Positions 14,064 through 24,045 are shown, numbered from the stretch's first letter. The stretch is 64,000 nt of DNA from Keratinibaculum paraultunense (GCF_016767175.1 NZ_CP068564.1:1674001-1738000), one strand, 5' to 3'. The notes: generated by a model from the letters alone, not told the origin. Made by a program: numbers and translations.

Positions 14064-14602
14064 ATGTTTTTCTCCTTATGGTTAAAGTAAAAAATAGCAC
14101 CAATGGCTGATACCAATATTACAATTATAGGACTTATATCAAATACCACTATGGCTAAAACTGTAATAGCAGCTATTATCAATTTATATATATCCAACTT
14201 AGTACTTTTCCCTAATTTATATACTGCAGAAAATATCAAAGCAGCTACTGCAGGTCTTATCCCTAAAAACATCTTATCTATTATGGGGTTTTCTCTATAT
14301 TGCCAAAAGAATTTGACTATGAGTAATATAATTGTAAAAGAAGGTAAAACTGTACCCAATGTGGAAATTATAGCTCCTTTTATTCCACAAAGCTTATAAC
14401 CTACATAAGTGCTAGTATTAACTGCCACTGGTCCAGGAGTAACTTCTGCAACTGCCAATATATCCATAAACTCCTCTGGATCTAACCAATTATTTTTTTC
14501 CACTACTTCATCCTGTATAAGGGGGAGCATTGCATATCCACCACCAATGGTGAACGCACCAATTTTAAAAAAAGTGATAAAAAGTTTAAACAATAGTTTC
14601 AC
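14060..14602 (-). CDS. Chromate transporter family protein, half 1
   Basis: Single-domain CHR protein of 180 residues, paralogous to the next gene. Motifs are IGGGYAMLPLIQDEV near residue 20 and EVTPGPVAVNTSTYVGYK near residue 53. It begins 18 bases after prmC and overlaps its partner by four bases. The pair interrupts the usual prmC-prfA adjacency. Confidence 0.9.
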   Translation of the reverse strand: MKLLFKLFITFFKIGAFTIGGGYAMLPLIQDEVVEKNNWLDPEEFMDILAVAEVTPGPVAVNTSTYVGYKLCGIKGAIISTLGTVLPSFTIILLIVKFFWQYRENPIIDKMFLGIRPAVAALIFSAVYKLGKSTKLDIYKLIIAAITVLAIVVFDISPIIVILVSAIGAIFYFNHKEKNI

Positions 14603-14620
14603 AAGGGGTCCCCTCCTCTA

Positions 14621-15481
14621 CTATTTAGTCCCTAATACTACCCTATCTAATCCTTGTAAATCCTTCAATATCTCAATATCCTTAAATTCTTCTTTAACAA
14701 ACATATCCTTTACTGCTTTTTCTTGATTGTACCCTATTTCAAGTATCAATAAGCCTTGGGGACATAGATAATCCTTTGATTTTGGAATTATCTTTCTAAA
14801 ATAATCCAGTCCATCTTCTCCTCCAGATAGGGCTTCTATAGGTTCATATTCTTTTACTTCCCTTTGCAGCTTTTTTATTTCTTCATCAGAAATATATGGA
14901 GGATTGGAAGCAATTATATGAAATTTTCCTTCCATTCCCAATCCCTCTATTCCATGAAACAAATCTCCTTTATACAATTTCACATTGTTAAGATTAAATC
15001 TATCTTTATTTATACAAGCTACTTTCATTGGAATATCCCCTACATCTACTCCATATACATTTACATTTTTGCGATAATATGCCACAGAAAGTGCTATAGC
15101 ACCACTTCCAAAGCCTAAATCCAGTAAATTTATAGGCCTTTTATCATATTTTTCATCAATAAATGTAAGGAGGTATTCCACTAAAATTTCTGTATCTGGT
15201 CTAGGAATTAAAACCCCTTCCTCTATATAAAAATCCAGCCCCATAAATTCCTTTTCATTAAGTATATATTGAATAGGATATCCTGTGGCCCTTTTTTCCA
15301 TCAATTTTATAAATTCCTGTTCAATTTCAGGTTCAACTTCCTTTTCTCCATGGATATATATATAAACTTTATCAACTTTTAACAGTTTAGCAAGTACCAA
15401 TACAGCTTCTAGATGGGGATTTCCATATTCCATTTCTCCTATTATATTTACCCCTTTTTTCAATAGACTATTTATGTCCAT
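14621..15481 (-). CDS. prmC: Release factor glutamine methyltransferase
   Basis: Methylates the glutamine of the GGQ motif in release factors using S-adenosylmethionine. The 286-residue protein has the N-terminal helical domain (about 1-80), the SAM-binding motif LLDLGFGSGAIALS and the catalytic SNPPYI near residue 190. Its start overlaps yqhQ by ten bases. Confidence 0.95.
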   Translation of the reverse strand: MDINSLLKKGVNIIGEMEYGNPHLEAVLVLAKLLKVDKVYIYIHGEKEVEPEIEQEFIKLMEKRATGYPIQYILNEKEFMGLDFYIEEGVLIPRPDTEILVEYLLTFIDEKYDKRPINLLDLGFGSGAIALSVAYYRKNVNVYGVDVGDIPMKVACINKDRFNLNNVKLYKGDLFHGIEGLGMEGKFHIIASNPPYISDEEIKKLQREVKEYEPIEALSGGEDGLDYFRKIIPKSKDYLCPQGLLILEIGYNQEKAVKDMFVKEEFKDIEILKDLQGLDRVVLGTK

Positions 15482-16392
15482 AAGTCATCTTCCTTGTTCT
15501 CCGTAAGCACTGCCTTCAATGCTTCAATGGCTACTTCAATTTGCACTTCATCAGGTTCCTTAGTAGTGGCTATCTTTTGTAATATAAGACCAGGATAGGA
15601 TATATAATAAGCTAACTTAGAATTACTCTTTCCAATTAATCTGTTTATTTCATAGGAAATACCTGCAACTACAGGTAACATGAGTATTCTAATTAAAATC
15701 CTCTTTAAAGGATTAGGCCATCCAAAAAATGAAAACACAAATATACTAACTATCATTACCATAAACAAAAAACTAGTGCCACATCTAGGATGAAGGGTAG
15801 GATATTTTTTTACATTTTCTACTGTTAGCTCTTCTCCATTTTCATAACAATGGATGGTTTTATGTTCAGCTCCATGGTATTCAAATACTCTACCTACATC
15901 TTCCATTTTAGATACACTTATTACATATATGAGAAATATACCTATGCGAACCAATCCCTCTAACAAATTCATTGCAAAAGAGGATTTAACAGTTTTACTA
16001 AATATATTGGTAATTAAACTAGGTAAAAGTACAAATAATACAATAGTTAAAATCAATGCAATTAACAAAGTGAAAACTATTTCTGCATCTTTCTTTTTTT
16101 CTTCCTCTTCAAAGGACTCGTCAAAAAACTCAGCAGAATACATTAAGGCTTCAATTCCAAATATCAATGATTCAATTAAACTTACTATTCCCCTTATAAA
16201 AGGAAGTCTAAAAAACTTATACCTCATCCCTAATGTATTTAACTTTTCCTTTTTAAGCACTATCTCGCCATTTTCTTGTCTTACTGCAATGGCTACATCC
16301 TCTGGTCCACGCATCAATATTCCTTCAATTAAAGCTTGCCCACCAATGGTAGTTATATGTTTGGGGACCCTTTTTATATCCTTTATTTTCAT
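15472..16392 (-). CDS. DUF1385 family membrane protein (YqhQ-like)
   Basis: Conserved membrane protein of 306 residues. It has the family start TTIGGQALIEGILMRGP, two or three helices around residues 105-165, the segment YHGAEHKTIHCYENGEELT near residue 170 and HPRCGTSFLF. Its biochemical role is not established. The rpmE-yqhQ-prmC-prfA order is widespread in Clostridia and argues for a link to translation or envelope housekeeping without proving it. Confidence 0.9.
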   Translation of the reverse strand: MKIKDIKRVPKHITTIGGQALIEGILMRGPEDVAIAVRQENGEIVLKKEKLNTLGMRYKFFRLPFIRGIVSLIESLIFGIEALMYSAEFFDESFEEEEKKKDAEIVFTLLIALILTIVLFVLLPSLITNIFSKTVKSSFAMNLLEGLVRIGIFLIYVISVSKMEDVGRVFEYHGAEHKTIHCYENGEELTVENVKKYPTLHPRCGTSFLFMVMIVSIFVFSFFGWPNPLKRILIRILMLPVVAGISYEINRLIGKSNSKLAYYISYPGLILQKIATTKEPDEVQIEVAIEALKAVLTENKEDDLWT

Positions 16393-16432
16393 ATTTAAAA
16401 CCCCTTTCTAGGATAGTGAGATTCTATCCCAC

Positions 16433-16475
16433 ACAAAAATAAAGGTTAGATGCCCCTTTCGCAACTAACCTAATT
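16433..16475 (-). terminator. Terminator after rpmE
   Basis: AGGTTAG and CTAACCT pair across a 15-base loop on the minus strand and run into TTATTTTTG. It lies between the rpmE stop and yqhQ. A second small hairpin (GGATAG/CTATCC, 16411-16430) follows before the yqhQ start. Confidence 0.7.
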
Positions 16476-16486
16476 TTATAAAGAAA

Positions 16487-16699
16487 TTAGTCTTCAATAC
16501 CATATTTCTTCTTGAATTTTTCTACACGACCACCACGTTCAGCAAATTTTTGACGTCCTGTAAAAAATGGATGACATTTAGAGCATATTTCTACCCTTAA
16601 TTCCTTCTTAGTTGAACCTGTTGTAAAAGTATTTCCACACGCACAATGCACTACAGCTTCATAATATTCTGGATGAATTCCTTTTTTCATTTCTTTCAC
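16487..16699 (-). CDS. rpmE: Ribosomal protein L31, zinc-binding form
   Basis: Large-subunit protein of 70 residues. Cysteines in CACGNTF and CSKCHPF form the zinc site of the type A (C+) L31. It lies directly downstream of rho, the usual order in Firmicutes. Confidence 0.97.
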   Translation of the reverse strand: MKEMKKGIHPEYYEAVVHCACGNTFTTGSTKKELRVEICSKCHPFFTGRQKFAERGGRVEKFKKKYGIED

Positions 16700-16782
16700 C
16701 TCTCTTTACTACAAATATATAAAATACACTAATATACATATTTTGACTAACTAATTATAGCATAAAGCAAAAATTTTTTCAA

Positions 16783-18144
16783 CTAAATCCAAATTTTATC
16801 TCTCATTTCTTCTATGAAAATTTGGTTGTTTTTGGTTCTCATTAAATTTTCAATTAAAATTTCTGTTACCTCTTGAGTAGGTGCATTACTTAGTGCTTTT
16901 CTTATACTCCAAATAGTTTCTAATTCTTTTTGAGTAAGGAGTAGCTCTTCCTTTCTAGTTCCTGAACGATTTATGTCCACAGCAGGGAATATCCTTTTTT
17001 CCGATAATTTCCTATCCAAATGAATTTCCATATTTCCTGTACCCTTAAATTCTTCAAATATAACTTCGTCCATTCTACTACCAGTTTCCACTAAAGCTGT
17101 AGCCAAAATAGTAAGGCTTCCTCCCTCTTCTAAATTTCTAGCTGCACCAAAGAATCTTTTAGGTCTATGAAGGGCACCTGGATCTAAACCACCAGATAAA
17201 GTTCTCCCTGTGGCAGGAATAGTCAAATTATAAGCTCTAGCTAGACGAGTAATACTATCTAAAAGCACCACAACATCCTTTCCATGTTCCACTAACCTTT
17301 TAGCTCTTTCTAGTACTATCTCAGCTACCTTAGTATGATGAATAGGAAGTTCATCAAATGTAGAATAAACCACATCACCTTTTACAGATCTTTGCATATC
17401 CGTTACCTCTTCAGGTCTTTCATCTATCAAAAGCACTATTATCTCAATCTCTGGATGATTTTCGGATATAGCATTGGCAATATTTTTAAGAAGAGTGGTT
17501 TTGCCCGCTTTAGGTGGGGACACTATCATTCCCCTCTGTCCTTTACCAATCGGTGCTATTAAATCAATAATTCTAGTTGAAAGATTTGTAGGAACTGTCT
17601 CTAGTTTTATCCTCTCCCGAGGATATATAGGAGTTAAACTATCAAAATCTGGTCTATCAACACAAGTTTCTGGATCAAGATCGTTTACTTTTTTCACATA
17701 AAGAAGAGCTCTATACTTTTCACCAGATTTAGGCTCCCTAGTTATACCAAATACCTTATCTCCTGTCTTAAGCCTAAACCTACGTATCTGGGAAGGGGAT
17801 ACATAGATGTCATTATCTCCTGATAAATAATTATCACATCTTAAGAAACCATATCCATCTTGATGAACATCTAAAATCCCTTCAGCACCATTTATATTAT
17901 CCATCTGTTCAATTTCTTCGCTTACCTTTTCAGGTAATTTATCCATATCTATATCTTCAATATCTATCGTTTGATTATTCTGTTCATTAACTTCTACATC
18001 CTCTTTTTCTCCTCTTTTAGCTTCTTGTAAAATCAAATCTATTAATTCTTTTTTTCTATATTTAGTAATTGATTTTATCCCTAAGGTCTTAGCAATAACT
18101 CTTAGATCAGCTAATTTCTTGTTTTCTAAAATACTCGGGTCCAA
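16783..18144 (-). CDS. rho: Transcription termination factor Rho
   Basis: Hexameric RNA helicase ending transcription; 453 residues. It has an N-terminal SAP-like helical part (about 8-40), a short acidic linker (45-75), the cold-shock-like RNA-binding domain ([13 protein letters not shown]...[10 protein letters not shown]) and the ATPase core with Walker A PPKAGKT, Walker [10 protein letters not shown] and the Q-loop/R-loop region. The start is TTG 18144, seven bases after GGAGGTG. Confidence 0.96.
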   Translation of the reverse strand: MDPSILENKKLADLRVIAKTLGIKSITKYRKKELIDLILQEAKRGEKEDVEVNEQNNQTIDIEDIDMDKLPEKVSEEIEQMDNINGAEGILDVHQDGYGFLRCDNYLSGDNDIYVSPSQIRRFRLKTGDKVFGITREPKSGEKYRALLYVKKVNDLDPETCVDRPDFDSLTPIYPRERIKLETVPTNLSTRIIDLIAPIGKGQRGMIVSPPKAGKTTLLKNIANAISENHPEIEIIVLLIDERPEEVTDMQRSVKGDVVYSTFDELPIHHTKVAEIVLERAKRLVEHGKDVVVLLDSITRLARAYNLTIPATGRTLSGGLDPGALHRPKRFFGAARNLEEGGSLTILATALVETGSRMDEVIFEEFKGTGNMEIHLDRKLSEKRIFPAVDINRSGTRKEELLLTQKELETIWSIRKALSNAPTQEVTEILIENLMRTKNNQIFIEEMRDKIWI

Positions 18145-18283
18145 ATATTGTCACCTCCAAAAAATTAAAATTTATCTTATGTTTTTATTTCCTTATTATA
18201 GGTATGGTATTTAAAGATAGGCTTAAGCGGATTAGTAATTTAAATAAAATAATATCATTATAGTATTAAATAGTCAAATCTTA

Positions 18284-19255
18284 TTATTTTGCATACTCAG
18301 GTTTTTTATCCAATCTATGTATAGCCTCTATAAATCTAATGGTACCTGTTTCTGCTCTCATTACAACAGAACTAGTTTTTGCCCTATTGTTTTCATAATA
18401 TACTACTCCTTTTAAAAGCTCCCCATTGGAAATTCCTGTGGCAGCAAACAATATTTCATTTCCTTTAGCCAAATCGTCTATGGTTAATATTCTTTTTATA
18501 TCATTAAGCCCCATATCCTTACATCTAATTTTTTCCTCATCATTCATAGGGTATAGCCTTCCTTGGAACTCCCCTTCCATACATTTTAAAGCTGCTGCTG
18601 CCAATACCCCTTCTGGAGCTCCACCTATTCCCAAAAGCATATCCACTCCTAAATCTTCGAAACAAGTGGCTATAGCTGCTGCTACATCACCATCTTGAAA
18701 TAATTTAATTCTTGCCCCAACTCTTCTTACTTCACGAATCAATTCTTCGTGTCTCGGTCTATCTAGCATAGTTACAGTAATATCAGATATGGGCTTATTC
18801 AATGCCTCTGAAAGATTATGTAGATTTTCTTCCACAGATAAATCCAAGCTCACTTTTCCTTTAGCCTTAGGTCCTACTGCAATCTTATTCATATACATAT
18901 CTGGTGCATGTAGAAGGCAACCTCTAGGTGCTACTGCTACGACAGAAATAGCATTGGGTAATCCTTTCGCTACAGCATTAGTTCCATCTAAAGGATCTAC
19001 TGCTATATCTACTTTTATGGAATTTTCTGTTGCTTTCCCAATTTGTTCTCCAATATATAACATAGGTGCTTCATCCATTTCTCCTTCACCTATAACCACT
19101 ACTCCATCAATGGTCAAAGTGTCAAACATTCTTCTCATACCATTCACTGCTGCTTGATCTGCCATGTTTTTATCCCCTCGTCCAAGATAACGAGCGGATT
19201 GTAAAGCTGCAGCCTCTGTCACCCGAACTAAATTTAATGCTAAATTTCTATCCAT
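18284..19255 (-). CDS. glpX: Fructose-1,6-bisphosphatase class II, copy 1
   Basis: Gluconeogenic phosphatase of the GlpX family, 323 residues. The metal and substrate motifs GEGEMDEAPMLYIGE, AVDPLDGTNAVAKGLPNA and GIGGAPEGVLAAAALK are intact. It is a tandem paralogue of the next gene upstream, 78 bases away; the two differ at many positions, so this is an old duplication. The neighbours fba and transaldolase fit a sugar-phosphate cluster. Confidence 0.95.
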   Translation of the reverse strand: MDRNLALNLVRVTEAAALQSARYLGRGDKNMADQAAVNGMRRMFDTLTIDGVVVIGEGEMDEAPMLYIGEQIGKATENSIKVDIAVDPLDGTNAVAKGLPNAISVVAVAPRGCLLHAPDMYMNKIAVGPKAKGKVSLDLSVEENLHNLSEALNKPISDITVTMLDRPRHEELIREVRRVGARIKLFQDGDVAAAIATCFEDLGVDMLLGIGGAPEGVLAAAALKCMEGEFQGRLYPMNDEEKIRCKDMGLNDIKRILTIDDLAKGNEILFAATGISNGELLKGVVYYENNRAKTSSVVMRAETGTIRFIEAIHRLDKKPEYAK

Positions 19256-19333
19256 ATAAATCCCTCCATAATTAATATTTATTGTATATAGTATATGCTA
19301 TTGGGAATTTATATGTCAATTAGTATCACACAT

Positions 19334-20323
19334 TTAACTATGCTTTTTTAATAACTTTCTTAGTATATCATTTTTATCTAATTTATGTCTAGCTTCTATA
19401 AATCTTATAGTTCCTGTTTTAGATCTCATAACCACAGAATGAGTCTTTGCTAAATTATCGCCATAATATACTACACCCTTTAAAAGATCTCCATCGGATA
19501 TGCCAGTAGCTGCAAAGAATATATCATTTCCTTTAGCTAAATCATCCATTGTAAGTAGTTTATCCAATTTTTCCTCTGTCCATCCCATATCGGCACATCT
19601 TATTCTTTCCTTTTCACTCATAGGGTATAGTCTTCCTTGAAAATCTCCACCCATACATTTTAAAGCTGCTGCTGCAATAACTCCTTCTGGAGCTCCACCT
19701 ATTCCCATCAATATATCTACTCCTGTATCCTCAAAAGCTGTAGCAATGGCTGCAGCCACATCTCCCTCGCCAAACATTTTAATCCTTGCTCCTACTCTTC
19801 TAACTTCCTCTATAATACCTTTATGTCTTTCTCTATCCTGTATTATAACTGTTAAATCTGATATGTTTTTATTAAGTGCATTGGCTACATTTTTAAGATT
19901 TTGTTCAATTGGTGCATCTATGTCTATTTTTCCTGCTGCTTTAGGTCCTACAGCTATTTTTTTCATATAAGTGTCAGGAGCGTTTAAAAGGCATCCTTTA
20001 GGTGCCATAGCTATAACTGAAATAGCATTGGGAAGTCCCTTTGCTACCAATTCAGTGCCATCTAAAGGATCCACTGCTATATCTGCTTCCACATTCATTC
20101 CTCTACCTATCTCTTCTCCAATATATAACATAGGAGCTTCGTCTAGTTCTCCTTCTCCTATAACTACTCTACCTTTAGTATTGACTAAAGCAAATGCAGA
20201 CCTCATACCGTCTACTGCTGCTTGATCTGCTCCTACTGCATCACCTCTACCCATATATCTACCTGAAGCTAACGCAGCAATTTCTGTTACTCTCACTAAT
20301 GACAAAGCTAAGTCTCTATCCAT
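19334..20323 (-). CDS. glpX: Fructose-1,6-bisphosphatase class II, copy 2
   Basis: Second GlpX-type phosphatase, 329 residues, with GEGELDEAPMLYIGE, AVDPLDGTELVAKGLPNA and GIGGAPEGVIAAAALK. The Asn-Ala of copy 1 is Glu-Leu here after DPLDGT, and the C-terminus is a few residues longer. One copy could act on sedoheptulose bisphosphate or be regulated differently; the sequence alone does not decide. Confidence 0.95.
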   Translation of the reverse strand: MDRDLALSLVRVTEIAALASGRYMGRGDAVGADQAAVDGMRSAFALVNTKGRVVIGEGELDEAPMLYIGEEIGRGMNVEADIAVDPLDGTELVAKGLPNAISVIAMAPKGCLLNAPDTYMKKIAVGPKAAGKIDIDAPIEQNLKNVANALNKNISDLTVIIQDRERHKGIIEEVRRVGARIKMFGEGDVAAAIATAFEDTGVDILMGIGGAPEGVIAAAALKCMGGDFQGRLYPMSEKERIRCADMGWTEEKLDKLLTMDDLAKGNDIFFAATGISDGDLLKGVVYYGDNLAKTHSVVMRSKTGTIRFIEARHKLDKNDILRKLLKKHS

Positions 20324-20363
20324 AGTATCTCTCCTTCATTTGTAAATTATAACATGAACACTT

Positions 20364-21008
20364 TTATTTATTCAATTCTTCCCAATCCTTCAAAAATTTA
20401 TCAATACCTATATCTGTCAATGGATGGGATAACATTTGAACAAATACATTATAGGGTATAGTGGCTATATGAGCCCCTGCTTTGGCTGCCTCTATTACAT
20501 GAACAGGATGTCTTATACTGGCAGCAATTACATTAGTATTTATACCATGTAAAGTAAATATATCTACAATATCCTTAACTACATATATGCCCTCATTTCC
20601 TATATCATCTAATCTCCCTATAAATGGGCTCACATAATCAGCCCCTGCTCTAGCAGCTAATAGAGCTTGATTTGGTGAAAATATCAAAGTTACATTGGTT
20701 TTTATTCCTTCCTTTGACAGTATCTTAACAGCTTTTAAGCCATCTTTAGTCATAGGAATTTTTATAACTATATTAGGATGAATACTTGCTAATGCTCTAG
20801 CTTCTTCTAACATTCCTTCCCATTTTAAAGATATAACTTCTGCACTTATAGGTCCATCTACTATACCTGTTATTTCCTTCAACACTTCTTTAAAGTCTCT
20901 ACCTTCTTTGGCTATCAGTGATGGATTAGTAGTTACACCACATATAACTCCCCATTGGTTTATTTCCTTTATTTCATCAATATTTGCTGTATCAATGAAT
21001 AGTTTCAA
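20364..21008 (-). CDS. tal: Transaldolase / fructose-6-phosphate aldolase-like protein
   Basis: Short single-domain transaldolase (TalC/FSA type) of 214 residues. The Schiff-base lysine is in NIVIKIPMT near residue 83. The start is set at TTG 21008 (KLFIDTANI follows), nine bases after AAAGGAG; an in-frame upstream ATG at 21029 precedes the ribosome site. Transaldolase activity fits the company of fba and glpX and the lack of other pentose-cycle genes here, but FSA activity cannot be excluded. Confidence 0.92.
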   Translation of the reverse strand: MKLFIDTANIDEIKEINQWGVICGVTTNPSLIAKEGRDFKEVLKEITGIVDGPISAEVISLKWEGMLEEARALASIHPNIVIKIPMTKDGLKAVKILSKEGIKTNVTLIFSPNQALLAARAGADYVSPFIGRLDDIGNEGIYVVKDIVDIFTLHGINTNVIAASIRHPVHVIEAAKAGAHIATIPYNVFVQMLSHPLTDIGIDKFLKDWEELNK

Positions 21009-21035
21009 TATATCAATCTCCTTTCTCAATGGAAT

Positions 21036-21056
21036 AGGCGACCTAGACGGTCGCCT
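21036..21056 (-). other. Intergenic hairpin between fba and tal
   Basis: AGGCGACC-GTCTA-GGTCGCCT is a perfect 8-bp stem seven bases after the fba stop. There is no T-run behind it (ATTCCATTG), so it more likely shields the fba mRNA end or tunes read-through into tal than terminates fully. Confidence 0.6.
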
Positions 21057-21063
21057 CTAAGTT

Positions 21064-21915
21064 CTAAGCTCTTCCTGCTGAACCAAACAACTTCATCTTC
21101 TCTACTACTGCTTCCTTCATAGCTTCTCTAGCTGGTCCTAGTATTTTTCTTGGATCAATATTATCTGGGTTTTTCTCTAAAAAGTCTTTAATAGCATTGG
21201 TAAAAGCTACCCTTAAATCAGTGTCAATATTTATCTTATTTATTCCAAGGGATACAGCTTTTTTAATGCTTTCATCTGGTACTCCACTGGAGCCATGTAA
21301 TACCAATGGAATATTTGTTATTTCCTTAATTTCTTTTATCCTATCAAAGTCCAGTTTTGGTTCCCCTTTGTATAATCCATGAGCTGTTCCCACTGCTATA
21401 GCCAATGAGTCTACATTGGTTTCCTCTACAAATTTTTTAGCTTCTTCTGGATCTGTAAAGGTTGCTTCCCTTTCATCAACAGTAACATTGTCCTCCGTTC
21501 CGCCAATTTTACCTAATTCTGCCTCTACAGATACTCCAACAGCATGAGCCACTTCTACTACTTTTTTAGTTATTGCAACATTTTCTTCAAATTCAAATCT
21601 AGAACCATCTATCATTACAGAAGTAAATCCATGTCTTATACACAGCATCACTTGATCAAAATCCGTACCATGATCTAGATGAAGAGCTACTGGAACTTTC
21701 GCATTTCGTGCTGCTACTTTGCCCAGTGCTGCTATGTATTCAATCCCTGCATATTTTAATCCTCCTTGACTAGCTTGAAGAATTACAGGGGAATTAGTTT
21801 CCTCTGCTGCTTCTATTATAGCTTGAACTATTTCCATATTATTTACATTAAATGCTCCTACTGCATAATTATTCTTATGAGCATCTTCTAATATCTCTTT
21901 ACCAGTAACTAACAT
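21064..21915 (-). CDS. fba: Fructose-bisphosphate aldolase class II
   Basis: Zinc-dependent glycolytic aldolase, 283 residues. Zinc and substrate residues are in ALHLDHGTDF, AVGTAHGLYKG, VLHGSSGVPDE and KINIDTDLR. The AAAGGAGG ribosome site is 8 bases ahead of ATG 21915. It leads the fba-tal-glpX-glpX run. Confidence 0.96.
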   Translation of the reverse strand: MLVTGKEILEDAHKNNYAVGAFNVNNMEIVQAIIEAAEETNSPVILQASQGGLKYAGIEYIAALGKVAARNAKVPVALHLDHGTDFDQVMLCIRHGFTSVMIDGSRFEFEENVAITKKVVEVAHAVGVSVEAELGKIGGTEDNVTVDEREATFTDPEEAKKFVEETNVDSLAIAVGTAHGLYKGEPKLDFDRIKEIKEITNIPLVLHGSSGVPDESIKKAVSLGINKINIDTDLRVAFTNAIKDFLEKNPDNIDPRKILGPAREAMKEAVVEKMKLFGSAGRA

Positions 21916-21956
21916 TTATAAGCCTCCTTTTATTAATACTTGCATATACTTATTTA

Positions 21957-22592
21957 TTACCTGCCCTGTTTCTTAATATTTCTGTTCTTTTCATTTATAG
22001 AGTCTAGACAGGTAATGTTATGCTCTCTAAGTTCTATTTTATCCCTTCTTAACAGAATACTCAAGTCCTCATCTGTTTCTGCAAATATAATATTTATGCT
22101 ATTGCAATTTTTACATTTTAACTCAATTCTATCTGAAAAAATTTCTATACTTATATTTGAATTTCCACAATTGCAATTTATTCTATTGTGCTTATCCAAA
22201 AAATATACTTGCTTCAATGCCTTTCCTAAAACTTCAAAATTACTAAAACAATCTTTACATAAATCTTGTTTTTCCAACAATATTTTTTTAGCAGATTCTT
22301 TATCTCCTATAAAGCATATTTGAGAACCTTGATAACAATGTATGTTGTTATTCCTCAATATATCCATAAGCCCTATATGATATATATGCTTATCACTGCA
22401 ATTAAAACAATTCAATTCTATCCTTATATCTTTATTATTTTCTCTACTAATATATACATTATTTGCTCCACATTCACATGTATATTTAATACCACTCTTT
22501 TTCATAGCTTGAAATAAATTTACTTCATATGTCCTTATTCTACCACAAAATTGACATCTGACAATTAAGGATTTTAAGCCACAAATAATCAT
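21957..22592 (-). CDS. Unrecognised multi-zinc-ribbon protein
   Basis: Not recognised as a named family. The 211-residue protein has repeated Cys-x-x-Cys or Cys-x-Cys pairs: CQFC (near 13), CECG (near 38), CFNC (near 59), CKDC (near 97), CNCG (near 119) and CKNC (near 138). They suggest two similar halves, each with three knuckles (repeat about 1-95 and 95-211). There is no transmembrane segment. It starts with ATG after AAGGAGGGG and ends 42 bases before fba; a role in regulation or nucleic-acid binding would be a guess. Confidence 0.8.
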   Translation of the reverse strand: MIICGLKSLIVRCQFCGRIRTYEVNLFQAMKKSGIKYTCECGANNVYISRENNKDIRIELNCFNCSDKHIYHIGLMDILRNNNIHCYQGSQICFIGDKESAKKILLEKQDLCKDCFSNFEVLGKALKQVYFLDKHNRINCNCGNSNISIEIFSDRIELKCKNCNSINIIFAETDEDLSILLRRDKIELREHNITCLDSINEKNRNIKKQGR

Positions 22593-22663
22593 ATATTTCC
22601 CCTCCTTGGTAAAATTATTCTACATAAAAACTTAAAATCCTTCTAGATGTCAAAAATTTATGT

Positions 22664-22703
22664 AAAAAATAATAGAAGATTGATTTTTTTTAATCAATCT
22701 TCT
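22664..22703 (-). terminator. Terminator after kce
   Basis: A near-perfect stem of AGAAGATTGATT and AATCAATCTTCT is followed on the minus strand by ATTATTTTTT; it ends the kal-kce transcript. Confidence 0.85.
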
Positions 22704-22716
22704 ATATAATCTACTT

Positions 22717-23535
22717 TTATTTCTTTTTAAGTCCTAATATTTCTCTTGCTTCGTCAGGAGTTGCTATTTCTCTACCTAATTCTTTTGCTATTCTAACTAC
22801 TTTTTCTACCAACTCTCCATTGGATTTAGCTAAAACCCCTTTAGATAGATAAACATTATCCTCAAATCCAACACGGACATGTCCTCCCATGGCTATGCCC
22901 ATAGCTGCCATTGGCATCTCATATCTTCCAACCCCAGCTACAGTCCATGTAGAGCCAGCAGGTATACTATCCACCATAAAAGCTAAGTCCCTTCCTGTTG
23001 CTGCCATTTGTACTCCTAACACAAAGTCAAAATGCATAGGCTCCAGTATGTAACCTTCTTTAGCATATCTAATAGCATAATCTATCATACCTTTATCAAA
23101 TACTTCTATTTCTGGTTTAACATTTTTTTCATTCATTACTTTAGCAAAATTCTTTATGGTGTTTTCAGTATTAACAAATATTTCATCTCCACCAAAATTT
23201 AAAGTTCCACAGTCTAATGTAGCCATTTCAGGAAGAAGTTCTACAGGTTGCAATCTTTCCTCATCAGACATTCCCACTGCTCCTCCAGTGGAAGGTTGTA
23301 TTATTACATCAGGGCATCTCTTTTTTATCTCTTCCATACAAACTCTAAATCTTTCCTTATCTTGAGTAGGAGTTCCATCATCTTCCCTTACATGAAGATG
23401 TATAATACTTGCTCCTGCTTTATAAGCAGCTTCTGCTTCCCTTCCTATCTCCTCTACTGTATAAGGTACATTTGGATTGTTTTCCTTTGTAACCTCAGCA
23501 CCACATATAGCTGCAGTAATAATTAATTTTTCCAT
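22717..23535 (-). CDS. kce: 3-keto-5-aminohexanoate cleavage enzyme (BKACE family)
   Basis: Zinc-dependent enzyme of lysine fermentation that converts 3-keto-5-aminohexanoate and acetyl-CoA to acetoacetate and 3-aminobutyryl-CoA. The 272-residue (beta/alpha)8 protein shows the metal-binding IHLHVREDDGTPTQD, the LDCGTLNFGG strand and LEPMHFDFVLG. It lies 10 bases behind kal, the next enzyme of the pathway, which favours Kce over other DUF849 activities. The remaining lysine genes are not in the window. Confidence 0.9.
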   Translation of the reverse strand: MEKLIITAAICGAEVTKENNPNVPYTVEEIGREAEAAYKAGASIIHLHVREDDGTPTQDKERFRVCMEEIKKRCPDVIIQPSTGGAVGMSDEERLQPVELLPEMATLDCGTLNFGGDEIFVNTENTIKNFAKVMNEKNVKPEIEVFDKGMIDYAIRYAKEGYILEPMHFDFVLGVQMAATGRDLAFMVDSIPAGSTWTVAGVGRYEMPMAAMGIAMGGHVRVGFEDNVYLSKGVLAKSNGELVEKVVRIAKELGREIATPDEAREILGLKKK

Positions 23536-23545
23536 GAAATCCCTC

Positions 23546-23929
23546 CTATTTCCTCATTTTATCCTTTGGAACAACACAAACTCCCTCAGCCCTACAGACT
23601 ACCACAGGTTCTTCTAACACATCACAAGCAGAATCATTAATATCTGGTCGTGGAGTTATAACCTTTCTTGCTTCAAATTTCATCTTTCTAGATGTATTAC
23701 CTACTTCTGTAATCTCACCTATTGCTTCTATAAAATCACCAGCATAAACAGGTGCTAAAAATTCCACATTATCATATGCTACAAATAAGCCCTCGTCCCC
23801 ATCATGACGTATGAGTAATTCTGTAGCCACATCTCCAAATAACTGTAGCATCTTCGCACCATCTACCAAATTTCCACCATAATGAGCATCGCTAGTACTC
23901 ATTCTAATTCTAATCATAGCTTTTTCCAT
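23546..23929 (-). CDS. kal: 3-aminobutyryl-CoA ammonia-lyase
   Basis: Hotdog-fold enzyme that removes ammonia from 3-aminobutyryl-CoA to give crotonyl-CoA in lysine fermentation. It has 127 residues from ATG 23929 behind GGAGGG. The [17 protein letters not shown] segment and the [15 protein letters not shown] hotdog strand are typical. The adjacency to kce supports this specific function over a generic thioesterase. Confidence 0.88.
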   Translation of the reverse strand: MEKAMIRIRMSTSDAHYGGNLVDGAKMLQLFGDVATELLIRHDGDEGLFVAYDNVEFLAPVYAGDFIEAIGEITEVGNTSRKMKFEARKVITPRPDINDSACDVLEEPVVVCRAEGVCVVPKDKMRK

Positions 23930-23996
23930 AAAATCCCTCCAATTCAAATTCGATCGTCTATATTATAACATATATAAATAGCTTAATCCATAAAAT

Positions 23997-24045
23997 ATAA
24001 TAAGTATAAAAAACGGTGCCAGGCACCGTTTTTTATACTTATTAT
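23997..24045. repeat. Odd-centred palindrome, family A copy 1
   Basis: A perfect 49-base palindrome around a single central base (24021). Its core is CGGTGCC-A-GGCACCG flanked by six A/T and ATACTTATT arms. It lies 20 bases beyond the protease stop, where it can also act as a terminator in either direction. Near-identical copies are at 26991 and 29971. Confidence 0.95.
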
